Below, piece after piece: positions 51,677-59,446 of a stretch of 64,000 nucleotides of DNA. Below the pieces are notes generated by a model. The model did no database searches. It had not been told where the DNA came from and saw nothing but the letters and a program-made list of their open reading frames with translations. How positions within the stretch are numbered: position 1 is the stretch's first letter; every line of letters begins with the position of its first letter. The stretch spans positions 62,001-126,000 of the forward strand of contig CAZAER010000013.1 in assembly GCA_964484195.1 (NCBI GenBank). Direction: 5' to 3'. The DNA comes from JALHOP01 sp964484195. GTDB lineage: Bacteria; Myxococcota; XYA12-FULL-58-9; JALHOP01. The translations under genes were made by a program, and so were the position numbers.

Positions 51677-52108
51677 TTACTTCTTGGGCTTGATCCAGTG
51701 GTACAGGGCGCCGCCCGCGGCCATCGCGAGGAAGCCGCCGACCATCAGGGCGCCTGGAGCGACACCAGCGGTCGGTATGTGGCCGAGACCGGGGACCGCG
51801 TGCGAGCCGCCGATGGCGAGGAAGCCACCGTAGAAGAAGGCACCCATGCCGCCCACGCCTGCCGCGGTAGCCAGCAAAGTGCCGCCGTTGCGGCCGACCT
51901 TCTCGATGAAGCCCGGCTCTTTCTTGGGCTCCTCGACCATTTTCACGCGAACCGGACGATCCCAATCGTCGTTCTCGGCATTGCCGGCGTAACGACGGAC
52001 ATAACCATCCGGACCACTCACGCGGCGCACGACGCGCTCTTCGGTATAGGTCAAACGCTCAGGTTGACGCGCGCGTGGAGCGGCGTCCCCACCGATACGG
52101 TAAGGCAT
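51677..52108 (-). CDS. Small membrane protein, unknown function
   Basis: The 143-residue product has a polar N-terminal half (RVVRRVSGPDGYVRRYAGNA) and two membrane segments (TLLATAAGVGGMGAFFYGGF and GALMVGGFLAMAAGGALYHW). A Lys-rich end follows (WIKPKK). No family is recognised. It is followed by the terminator hairpin, so it is probably transcribed alone. Confidence 0.55.
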   Translation of the reverse strand: MPYRIGGDAAPRARQPERLTYTEERVVRRVSGPDGYVRRYAGNAENDDWDRPVRVKMVEEPKKEPGFIEKVGRNGGTLLATAAGVGGMGAFFYGGFLAIGGSHAVPGLGHIPTAGVAPGALMVGGFLAMAAGGALYHWIKPKK

Positions 52109-52183
52109 GTTGAAATCCGGGTTTTAAAGGAAGCTGAACTGGGACTTGGGAAAACTAGAACGGGAGGGAATGAACCATAACGG

Positions 52184-53128
52184 TTATCGCAGTGCGTTGC
52201 GCCGCCGTTGCTTGGGAATCTTGGCCGGGAGGTGGGTCGCGAGAAAAGCGTCCACGTGCCGCCAGAACTCGCCGCGGACGCGATCGGTTTCGTGCATGAC
52301 CTCGTGCCGTGAGCCGTGCAGGTGCACGAGCTGGCAGTGCGGGAGATCGCGCGCAGCGTGCTCGATGGCCGCGGTGTTCACCACGCGATCCTCCATGGCG
52401 GCGAACATCAGCAGTGGGGTGTCGATGGCGCGCAGGTACTCGGGCTTCTGCAAGAGCGCGATCGAGCGAAAGGCGGCGTCGAGCCAGCCGAAGGTCACGC
52501 CGCCGAGCAGCAGCTCCGGATTTTCGCTGAGTAGGCGCACGCGCCGCTCGAAGCGGTCGCGGTCGCTCGTGCTCTCGTTGGTATCGAAGAGGTCTTCAGA
52601 GGGGTCGTAGTCGCGCATGCCCGGGATGTAGCGATGGGCGAGGCGACTGAGCATGCCGAGCTCGACGACGACCCGCGCGAGGCCGGGGGGGAAACGCCGC
52701 GTCGTCATGTCGATCATCGGCGCCGTCACTACCGCGGCGGTCACGGCGCCGGGGAAGTCGTGCAGGTAGCGCAACGTGATGTGCCCGCCCATCGAGTGCG
52801 CGAAGATGAACAGTGGCAGATCGTCCGTGTTCTCTTCGACCCGCTGCAAGAAGGCTCGCATGTCGGAGAGGTACCAGGCGAAGCTCGCTACGTACCCGCG
52901 CTGGCGATTCGGGAGCGCGCGCGTCGACAGGCCCTGGCCGCGCCAGTCGAGAGTCCAAACGTCGAATTGCCGCTCGTTCAGCTCGCGGGCGATCTCGTCG
53001 TATTTCTCCACGAACTCGTTGCGGCCGGTGAGGATCACTGCGACCGCTTTGGGCTTTGCGACTTGCCAGCGGCCGTAGCGCAGGCGAACGCCATCGTAGG
53101 TGATGAGCCATTCGGTGGTGCGGCTCAC
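52184..53128 (-). CDS. Alpha/beta-hydrolase, monoacylglycerol lipase-like
   Basis: The GTG at 53128 overlaps the Maf stop as GTGA and begins SRTTEWLITYDGVRLRYG. The 314-residue product has the lysophospholipase/monoglyceride lipase layout: FDVWTLDWRGQGLSTR, the nucleophile elbow HSMGGH (Ser near residue 114), a lid region and a late Asp in MEDRVV, followed by the His in GSRHEVMHE. It probably hydrolyses lysophospholipids or monoacylglycerols, perhaps recycling membrane lipids. It is translationally coupled to the maf gene. Confidence 0.85.
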   Translation of the reverse strand: MSRTTEWLITYDGVRLRYGRWQVAKPKAVAVILTGRNEFVEKYDEIARELNERQFDVWTLDWRGQGLSTRALPNRQRGYVASFAWYLSDMRAFLQRVEENTDDLPLFIFAHSMGGHITLRYLHDFPGAVTAAVVTAPMIDMTTRRFPPGLARVVVELGMLSRLAHRYIPGMRDYDPSEDLFDTNESTSDRDRFERRVRLLSENPELLLGGVTFGWLDAAFRSIALLQKPEYLRAIDTPLLMFAAMEDRVVNTAAIEHAARDLPHCQLVHLHGSRHEVMHETDRVRGEFWRHVDAFLATHLPAKIPKQRRRNALR

Positions 53129-53694
53129 GGCAAGACGACTCGGAGCTTGGCGAGCAAACGTACGAGCGCGAGCAGCGGCAGCCCGACGATGGCGGTGTGA
53201 TCGTTCGAGGTCACGCGCTCGAACAGGGCGATGCCTCGCGATTCGAGGCGATAGCTGCCGGCGCAATCGAGCGGGCCGTCGGCGTCCACGTAACGCGCGA
53301 TTTGCTCCGCCGCGAGCGCGCGCATCGTGAGCTCGGCAACTTCGAGATGCTCGTGCATCTCGCCGTTGCCGATGACCGTCATAGCGGTCACGAGGCGATG
53401 GCTGTCGCCAGACAGGCGCGTGAGCTGGGCGATGGCGTTGTCACGCGTCCCCGGTTTTCCCAGCTGCTGGCCGCGATGGATCGCGATCTGATCACTGCCG
53501 ATGACGATATCGCGCGGCCGTTGTTTGGCGATGCTCTCGGCCTTGGCGCGGGCGAGAAAGGCGGCGAGCTCTTCCGGTGGACGACCGTCTTTGAGCGCTT
53601 CTTCGTCGACGGTAGGGGCCACCGCTTCGAAGGGGATGCCGGCACGCGTGAGGAGGTCGCGGCGGTGGCGCGACGTGCTGGCAAGAACGATCAT
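53125..53694 (-). CDS. maf: Maf-family nucleotide pyrophosphatase
   Basis: The ATG at 53694 gives 189 residues beginning IVLASTSRHRRDLLTRAGIP (Maf starts LASxSPRR), then APTVDEEALKDGRPPEE and VIGSDQIAI. DGPLDCAGSYRLESRG matches the conserved D-x-AGxY loop, and DHTAIVGLPL is the C-terminal G-L-P box. These proteins hydrolyse non-canonical or modified nucleoside triphosphates, and in some bacteria they affect septation. The usual Pro in SPRR is replaced here. Confidence 0.88.
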   Translation of the reverse strand: MIVLASTSRHRRDLLTRAGIPFEAVAPTVDEEALKDGRPPEELAAFLARAKAESIAKQRPRDIVIGSDQIAIHRGQQLGKPGTRDNAIAQLTRLSGDSHRLVTAMTVIGNGEMHEHLEVAELTMRALAAEQIARYVDADGPLDCAGSYRLESRGIALFERVTSNDHTAIVGLPLLALVRLLAKLRVVLP

Positions 53695-53785
53695 GATGTT
53701 GATGATGCCGCAAACCAGCCAGCTGTCGAAATTCGTCGCGGTCACAAATCTTGAAGACTTGCCGCGGACATGCCAGCCTTTCCTC

Positions 53786-54244
53786 ATGCAGCTCCTGGGG
53801 AGGAGAGTCGGCATCCTCGTTGCGGCGTGGCTTTTTGCCGGGTGCCCGCGCTACAGCCGACAACCACCGCCGAACGGCGGTCACAGCGAGAGTAGCGGAG
53901 CCACCTTCGCTTCCAACGCCAATCGGGCCACGTCGCGTCCGGTTGCGGTCGACACCAGCAAGAATCCGACCTGCATCAACGGCCTCATCAAGACGACCGG
54001 GGCGGCCGAGATCCCCGTGGCTCGTGCCCGGGTGAAGGTGGCGCGCGGGGAGAGCGTGGTCGGTGAAACGACGACCGACGATCAGGGACGTTTCACCTGG
54101 TGCGCGCCGCGAGCCCTCGACGGTATGACGGTGCGCACGAGCGTGCACGTCGAGAAGGCGGCGTTCGTGAGTAGCGAGCGGGAGATCGACCTTCCCGTTG
54201 GCACGACGACGGAGCTCACCATTGGCCTCAATCCCAGCCCGTGA
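53786..54244 (+). CDS. Putative lipoprotein with a carboxypeptidase-regulatory-like domain
   Basis: From the ATG at 53786 the product has a signal peptide ending LFAGC (Cys20, lipobox). A disordered Ser/Asn-rich stretch follows, then about 100 residues with INGLIKTTGAAEIPVARARVKVARGESVVGETTTDDQGRFTWCAPR. That pattern resembles carboxypeptidase-regulatory or transthyretin-like domains found in surface proteins. It is 152 residues long. It precedes the DUF72 gene by four bases; a shared operon is possible. Confidence 0.6.
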   Translation: MQLLGRRVGILVAAWLFAGCPRYSRQPPPNGGHSESSGATFASNANRATSRPVAVDTSKNPTCINGLIKTTGAAEIPVARARVKVARGESVVGETTTDDQGRFTWCAPRALDGMTVRTSVHVEKAAFVSSEREIDLPVGTTTELTIGLNPSP

Positions 54245-54248
54245 AGGC

Positions 54249-54983
54249 ATGCAGCTGCACGTAGGCACCAGCGGTTACAGCTACGCCGAATGGAAGGGCA
54301 GCTTTTATCCCGAGAAGCTCCCTGCCAAGGACATGCTGAAGTTCTACGCCGGGTCGTTCGACACGGTGGAGATCAACAACACCTTCTACCGGATGCCGCA
54401 GCCGTCGTTGCTCGCGGGATGGGTGGCTCAGGTCCCCGAGAAGTTCACCTTCGTGCTCAAGGCGCCGCGTCGTTTGTCGCACGGCAAGGCGTGGAGCGAA
54501 GATCAGGCAGGCTTCGATCTCTTCTCCAAGACCGCGCGCAATCTCGAGGGCCGACTCGGGCCGGTGCTCTTCCAGCTGCCACCGTTCGCCAAGAAAGACA
54601 CGGAGCGGCTCGCGCGCTTGCTCTCGTACGTGCCCGAAGGTGTGAAGCTCGCGCTCGAGGTTCGCAATCCGTCCTGGCTCGACGACGAGGTGTTCGCTCT
54701 GCTCGGCAAGCACGATGCGGCGCTCTGCGTGTCGGACGACGATGTCGAGAAGCTCAAGTCGTCGAAGGAGCTGCCGGACATCGCCTCTTGGGGTTACCTG
54801 CGCTTGCGCAAGAGCGAATACAGCGACGCCGACCTGCGTACGTGGCTTACGCAGATCGGCGCGCGTTCATGGAAAGATGCTTACGTGTTTTTCAAGCATG
54901 AGGAGTCGGGATCGGCGCCTGCGTTTGCAAAACGCTTCCAGGAGCTTTGGGCTGAGGTTCGCGGAAGCGGACTCGGCCGGTGA
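54249..54983 (+). CDS. DUF72-family protein (paralogue 2)
   Basis: The 244-residue protein starts QLHVGTSGYSYAEWKGSFYP, the DUF72 N-terminal signature. It continues with DTVEINNTFYRMPQPSLLAG, FTFVLKAPRRLSHG, LGPVLFQLPPFAKKD, LALEVRNPSWLDDEV, SWGYLRLRKSEYSDADLR and AYVFFKHEESGSAPAFAKRF. It is shorter and more canonical than the paralogue at 50596. Its last 92 bases overlap the end of the convergent creD-like gene on the other strand. Confidence 0.88.
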   Translation: MQLHVGTSGYSYAEWKGSFYPEKLPAKDMLKFYAGSFDTVEINNTFYRMPQPSLLAGWVAQVPEKFTFVLKAPRRLSHGKAWSEDQAGFDLFSKTARNLEGRLGPVLFQLPPFAKKDTERLARLLSYVPEGVKLALEVRNPSWLDDEVFALLGKHDAALCVSDDDVEKLKSSKELPDIASWGYLRLRKSEYSDADLRTWLTQIGARSWKDAYVFFKHEESGSAPAFAKRFQELWAEVRGSGLGR

Positions 54984-56181
54984 GCTGCATCACCAAGAAC
55001 AGCGTGATGATGGCGAGGATGGTGATCGCGAGGCCCGTGAACCCGACCGCGAAGTGCGCCATCGAGAAGCCAACCAGATAGACGAGCTGCGCCAGCCCCG
55101 CCTCGACGAGCGCGAAACGTGCCGACACCACGAGCCGCAGGTACGACACCACCAAGATGACGCTCACGACACTGGCGAGCGCGAACGCTCCTTCCACCGG
55201 CAAGCGGTCCGCCGTGTAGGCGAAGAGCAAGTGGAAGGCGAAGAAGGCAGCGGCGATGAGCAAGTAGTTGAACGGGTGGATGCTGATCTTCCGCAGGCTC
55301 GAGAGCACGTAGATGATCACGAAGAAGAAGAGCAGCGACACCGGCGCCGAGAACGACATCTCGGAAGCGAGCTCGCCCGGCTGCAGGCGTGTCGGCGTCA
55401 ACATGCCGATGCCGCGGCCCGTGACCACCTGCGTGAAGGTCCAGTTGAGCTGCCAGCCGTCGTTGGTGCGCGCCTTGTCCGAGGGTGACAGGCCCGAGGT
55501 CGGGTAGTCGATGTCGACGAAGTTGGTCAGCATCGACAGCTTGAAGCTCGTCAGCACGCCTTGTGCGGGCGTATATGACCACTGATCACTGCCGCGGGTT
55601 TTGTACTGCACGTGCAGCGCGATCTTGTCGCCGGGCCGGACGTTCAAGCTCATGCCGACGCGACCATCGGTCGGCGACAGCGAGGCCGCGTAGTCGGTAC
55701 CGTTGATGACGAACTTGAAGTCATCGTAGAGGCCATACGCAGTCGGGAAGGCGAAACCGATGGCGACGGTGCCGCTGAGCGGCTCGTTGTGTGTGTACGT
55801 CCAGTCCGCTGAAACGGCCGCGTCGTACAACGAGAACCACATGAGCCCCTTGCGACGCAGGTCGGAGTCGAGCTTGACGTCGATGGTCGTCGACTCGATC
55901 GACATGAGCTTTTGATGTTGCTCGACGATGGTGTTGCGCACTTTCACCAGCTTGCCGTTGGTGGTCTCGCTGCGAACCTCTTCGCGCTCGGTCGTCCAGT
56001 GGAAGACGAAGTCCGGCGGCCGCTGGTCTTGCGACGAGCCCCAGAGGTTGTCGACGGCGCCGTCCAGACGGCTCGAGACGTCGGCGGTGCGACTGCCCAT
56101 GGTGCCGCCCAGGATCATCCACGCGATGCTGGCGACGATGAAGACGAACACGATGCCTATGATGCGAGCTGCCGAATTCAT
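54892..56181 (-). CDS. creD: CreD-family inner-membrane protein
   Basis: The ATG at 56181 has AAGGA seven bases upstream. The 429-residue protein has an N-terminal membrane helix (RIIGIVFVFIVASIAWMILG) and a strand-rich extracytoplasmic domain (SIESTTIDVKLDSDLRRKGL, DKIALHVQYKTRGSDQWSYT). A C-terminal bundle of about six membrane helices follows, ending RVRFREPQPKAPGSV. This matches the CreD family, whose genes respond to the CreBC two-component system in enterobacteria. A CreBC-like pair lies at 58739-61023, so the module seems conserved. Its last 92 bases overlap the DUF72 gene on the other strand. Confidence 0.8.
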   Translation of the reverse strand: MNSAARIIGIVFVFIVASIAWMILGGTMGSRTADVSSRLDGAVDNLWGSSQDQRPPDFVFHWTTEREEVRSETTNGKLVKVRNTIVEQHQKLMSIESTTIDVKLDSDLRRKGLMWFSLYDAAVSADWTYTHNEPLSGTVAIGFAFPTAYGLYDDFKFVINGTDYAASLSPTDGRVGMSLNVRPGDKIALHVQYKTRGSDQWSYTPAQGVLTSFKLSMLTNFVDIDYPTSGLSPSDKARTNDGWQLNWTFTQVVTGRGIGMLTPTRLQPGELASEMSFSAPVSLLFFFVIIYVLSSLRKISIHPFNYLLIAAAFFAFHLLFAYTADRLPVEGAFALASVVSVILVVSYLRLVVSARFALVEAGLAQLVYLVGFSMAHFAVGFTGLAITILAIITLFLVMQLTGRVRFREPQPKAPGSVLQTQAPIPTPHA

Positions 56182-56392
56182 GACCACGTCCTTGGCTAGA
56201 GCCGCGCCTTTCGCGGCAACGTGGTGAGATTCGCACCCCGCCGTGCAGTGCCGATTGCGGCCCTTGGGAAAGGTGGCGCCGAGATCGTGCAGAACCCGTG
56301 CAAGGCGGGCGTTTTGCTGAAAGAAGCGTGATCTGGCTCACTTGCGGCCCGGTCGGATGTCGACGAACATGCGCTTCACGAGGTGAGCTCCC

Positions 56393-56959
56393 ATGCCAGC
56401 CAGCCTGTCCGTGCTCGAGCAGAACATCTTGAAGGCCAAGGGAATGAAGGAAGCTCAGATCAAGAAGCTTCCCAAGCTCGGCGTCACCTCGAAGGCCGCC
56501 TTCGCGACCATCGGTGACGCGACCACGTTGCGCGAGCTCACCGGCATCGACGAGTCAACCGCTAAAGCGGTCATGGCGTGGGCGGTCGGGGGAGCGGCGG
56601 CGCAAAGCGGTGGCGGCACGGTGGTCGTCGATAGCGCCGACATCGTCTACTGTCTGCACTGCAAGACGCGTCAGCCGAAAGACTATCAGCCCGGCGACCT
56701 CTGCCCGTCGTGCGGTAAACAGGCCGAGCCGGTGGTCGCCTGTTACTGGTGCGGCGCCTCGGGCCCGGGAAAGTTCTGCCGCCAATGCGGAGCCGAGCAC
56801 GTGCTCTCCGCCGAGCTCGAGCTGGCGTTGCAACTGCGGCGCGACGGCATCGCCAAAGACGACATTCCGAAGAAGCTGGCGTCGTTGAGCGTCGCCGAGA
56901 AGGAAGCGCTCTTCGCCCGCGCTCGCAAGGCTACGCATGGCCACGCGCGCAACATGTGA
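56393..56959 (+). CDS. Helix-hairpin-helix plus zinc-ribbon protein
   Basis: The 188-residue protein has an N-terminal helical part resembling a helix-hairpin-helix (LGVTSKAAFATIGDATTLRE, ELTGIDESTAKAVMAWAVGG). Two zinc ribbons follow: CLHCKTRQPKDYQPGDLCPSC and CYWCGASGPGKFCRQCGAEH (about residues 86-145). The tail is helical. Zinc-ribbon pairs suggest nucleic acid or protein binding. The next gene begins with similar ribbons and overlaps this one by 23 bases, so they are likely to work together. No family is known to me. Confidence 0.65.
   Translation: MPASLSVLEQNILKAKGMKEAQIKKLPKLGVTSKAAFATIGDATTLRELTGIDESTAKAVMAWAVGGAAAQSGGGTVVVDSADIVYCLHCKTRQPKDYQPGDLCPSCGKQAEPVVACYWCGASGPGKFCRQCGAEHVLSAELELALQLRRDGIAKDDIPKKLASLSVAEKEALFARARKATHGHARNM
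56558..56571. repeat. Interspersed palindrome ACCGCT-AA-AGCGGT
   Basis: Perfect 6-base arms with a two-base centre. Copy of the window-wide element, inside the 56393 gene. Confidence 0.55.
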
Positions 56960-58742
56960 GAGCTGCCAGGGGGCGCAGCCGGTCGACTGGAAGGCCGGTG
57001 ATCTCTGTGTCCACTGTAGCGGACCGGTAAGACGCGAGGCTCGCTGCTTCTGGTGCAACACGTGGCAACCCGCGGGCGGTTTCTGCCGGCAGTGTGGCGC
57101 CGAGCAGGTTGCCCACGAGCACTACGGCGCGGCGCGCATGCTGACGTTGAGCGGCGCCGACATGTTCTCCATTCCGAAGCACGTCCGCGAGATGGATCCC
57201 GGACGGCTCGCGGTGTTCGCCGACAAGTATGCCCGGCAGCGCGGCGTCGTGTCCCGCCACGTCGACGACCTGGTGTTCGTCGAGGGTTACTGCCGCCATA
57301 AAGGCTTCGCGGCGGAGCTCGAAGAGGAGCTGATCGCTGGCTTGCCCTGGGATGACGACGCGGCAGCTGCCTTCCAACACGTGAGTGGCGCGGCGGGCGG
57401 CATCGAACGTTTGCACTCCATCATCGACACCACGCCGTTCGAGGTCACACGCGGGCTCGCGGTCACCAGCTTGTTGTGGTCGCGGGACTGGAGCGTGCTG
57501 CGGCAGGTCGGAGGCCTCGCGCGAGCTCAGGACCGCGTCGGCCACGAGGCCGCGCTCGCGGTGACGTGGTGGCGGACGGTGACCGCGTGCCGCTTGAATC
57601 GCTTCCAGTTGCCGCTCGACGTGCTCCAGCATGTCGAGCTCGACGAGCAGGTCGCGGTTCGCCTGGCGTGGCTCGGCCGCGAGGTCGATCCCGAGCGGCT
57701 CGCTGCGGCTCGGCGTTCGACCGACTCCGATCTCGCGTTCGCGGCAGCCCTCGCGCTGGGTGAAATCGCTACCCTCCGCGAGGCTCTGAAGGGTGACTCG
57801 CTCACACAACGCGCCGCCGCGGCGGTTTTAGCGGAGCGTGGCGAGCTCGCAAGCCTCCAAGGCTGGCTACGCAGCGCCGATAGCGACGCCCAGCACGACA
57901 TCATCAATGCCCTGGCGCGCGACGAAGCAACCCGAGCCGGCCCGCTTGCTCCGCTGCTACTCGACATCATGGAGGCGAGCGACGACGAGCGGGTGATCGT
58001 CGACGCTGGGCGTTTGCTCGCGCGCGCCACCGACCGCGCCACCGCCGTACGCGTTGCCGCCGCCTGCAAGGGCGAGATCTACGTCGTGCAAGCGTTGATG
58101 AGAGAGGACACCGGATTGTCGCCCGCCGATCTCGCCAAGGTCGGTGCCGAGCTGGTGAAGCACGGCTATCTCTCACAGCACAAATACGGCGTCGCCGAAG
58201 CCGCCAAGCGCGGGGCGTTTCCCGACGACTTCGTGCCGCGCGTCTTCGATCAAGCCGAAGACAATCAGAAGCTCGAGCTCTGCCGCTTCGCCGAATGCCA
58301 GCTCGAAGGACGTCCCATCGAGGTCGTCCACGCGTTCTTGATGCGCACCGTCTTCGGCCCCTACAGCGCCAAGGTGCGGGCCGGTGCTTGGTGGGCTCTG
58401 TCGCGTGGCTATCAACGCGAGAAGTACGGCTGGTTTGGTCCGCTCGAGCTGACACCGCTCTCGATCGAGAGGTTCTTCTTGAGCGTGCCGGCGTTCATGA
58501 ACGGGTTCATCGCCGTGCTCGGCGACTTCGATACCCTCAAAGAAGTCGGTCTCTTCGATTTCCTGCAGCGCTTGGTGCACGACCTCGATACCGCGCGCGT
58601 CGACGCTCTGCGACCGTACGAGCCCTGTGAGCGCTTGTTCGCGGCGATGGCCACCGCTGCGGAGCTCGACGTCTGGTCGCCGCTGCAGGCCTCGTTGCGC
58701 CGCGCCGTGCGTCTTTTCAAGCGCGAAGAGGAGGCCCCGTGA
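56937..58742 (+). CDS. Zinc-ribbon plus HEAT-like repeat protein
   Basis: The 601-residue protein starts with two zinc-ribbon modules (CESCQGAQPVDWKAGDLCVHC and CFWCNTWQPAGGFCRQCGAE). A long helical region follows with repeats suggestive of HEAT-like units (DLAFAAALALGEIATLREAL, AAAVLAERGELASLQGWLRS, DDERVIVDAGRLLARATDRA). It ends with ATAAELDVWSPLQASLRRAV. It overlaps the previous gene and ends four bases into the start of the creB-like gene, so the four genes 56393-61023 form one transcription unit. Scaffold or regulator of the two-component system is possible but unproven. Confidence 0.7.
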   Translation: MATRATCESCQGAQPVDWKAGDLCVHCSGPVRREARCFWCNTWQPAGGFCRQCGAEQVAHEHYGAARMLTLSGADMFSIPKHVREMDPGRLAVFADKYARQRGVVSRHVDDLVFVEGYCRHKGFAAELEEELIAGLPWDDDAAAAFQHVSGAAGGIERLHSIIDTTPFEVTRGLAVTSLLWSRDWSVLRQVGGLARAQDRVGHEAALAVTWWRTVTACRLNRFQLPLDVLQHVELDEQVAVRLAWLGREVDPERLAAARRSTDSDLAFAAALALGEIATLREALKGDSLTQRAAAAVLAERGELASLQGWLRSADSDAQHDIINALARDEATRAGPLAPLLLDIMEASDDERVIVDAGRLLARATDRATAVRVAAACKGEIYVVQALMREDTGLSPADLAKVGAELVKHGYLSQHKYGVAEAAKRGAFPDDFVPRVFDQAEDNQKLELCRFAECQLEGRPIEVVHAFLMRTVFGPYSAKVRAGAWWALSRGYQREKYGWFGPLELTPLSIERFFLSVPAFMNGFIAVLGDFDTLKEVGLFDFLQRLVHDLDTARVDALRPYEPCERLFAAMATAAELDVWSPLQASLRRAVRLFKREEEAP

Positions 58743-59446
58743 GCAAGCCGCTGGTGCTCGTCGTCGACGACGACCCGCATATCCGGGAAGTCGTGCGCTT
58801 CACTCTCGAGAACGGCGGTTATCACGTCATCGAGGCGCGCGATGGTGCCGAGGCGCTCAGCACCTTCGCCGCCAAGCCCATCGACTTGGTGGTGCTCGAT
58901 ATCGTCATGCCGGAAGCAGACGGCCTCACGGTGTGCCGCACCATTCGCGCCGGCGCGAAGAGCCACGTGCCGATGATGTTCGTCTCGAGCCGCGACGACG
59001 AGCTCGACCGCGTGCTCGGCCTCGAGATGGGCGCCGACGACTACATGGTGAAGCCCTTCAGCCCACGTGAGCTCTTGGCGCGGGTCAAGGCGATGCTCCG
59101 GCGCACCGCCGCGCAGGCGCAACCGACGAGCGCGAGCAGCGCCGACGAGATGGTCCGCCACGGGCAGCTCACCATCGATGTGGCGCGACATCAGGTGACC
59201 TGGGGTGGTGCGCCGCTCGTGCTCACGGTCACGGAGTTCTCGCTGCTCACGACTCTGGCGCGCTCGCCTGGCCGCGTATTCACGCGCGACTCCTTGGTGG
59301 ACAACGCTTACGGCGAAGGTCACGTCATCACCGACCGCACCGTCGACAGCCACATCCGCCGCGTTCGCAGCAAGCTCGCCGCGGTTGGCGCCGATCCGAT
59401 CGAGACCGTCTATGGCCTAGGGTACAAGATGCGCGAGGAAGCTTGA
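58739..59446 (+). CDS. creB: OmpR-family response regulator, CreB-like
   Basis: The 235-residue protein starts at a GTG with GAGGAGG upstream. The receiver domain has the acidic pair DDDPH, the phospho-acceptor Asp54 (VVLDIVMP), the Ser of FVSSRD and Lys of MVKPFSP. The C-terminal winged helix contains LTVTEFSLLTTLARSPGRVF and VDSHIRRVRSKLAAVGADPI. With the downstream kinase and creD nearby it is best called CreB-like, though other OmpR-type regulators are similar. Its stop overlaps the kinase start (TTGA). Confidence 0.85.
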   Translation: MSKPLVLVVDDDPHIREVVRFTLENGGYHVIEARDGAEALSTFAAKPIDLVVLDIVMPEADGLTVCRTIRAGAKSHVPMMFVSSRDDELDRVLGLEMGADDYMVKPFSPRELLARVKAMLRRTAAQAQPTSASSADEMVRHGQLTIDVARHQVTWGGAPLVLTVTEFSLLTTLARSPGRVFTRDSLVDNAYGEGHVITDRTVDSHIRRVRSKLAAVGADPIETVYGLGYKMREEA

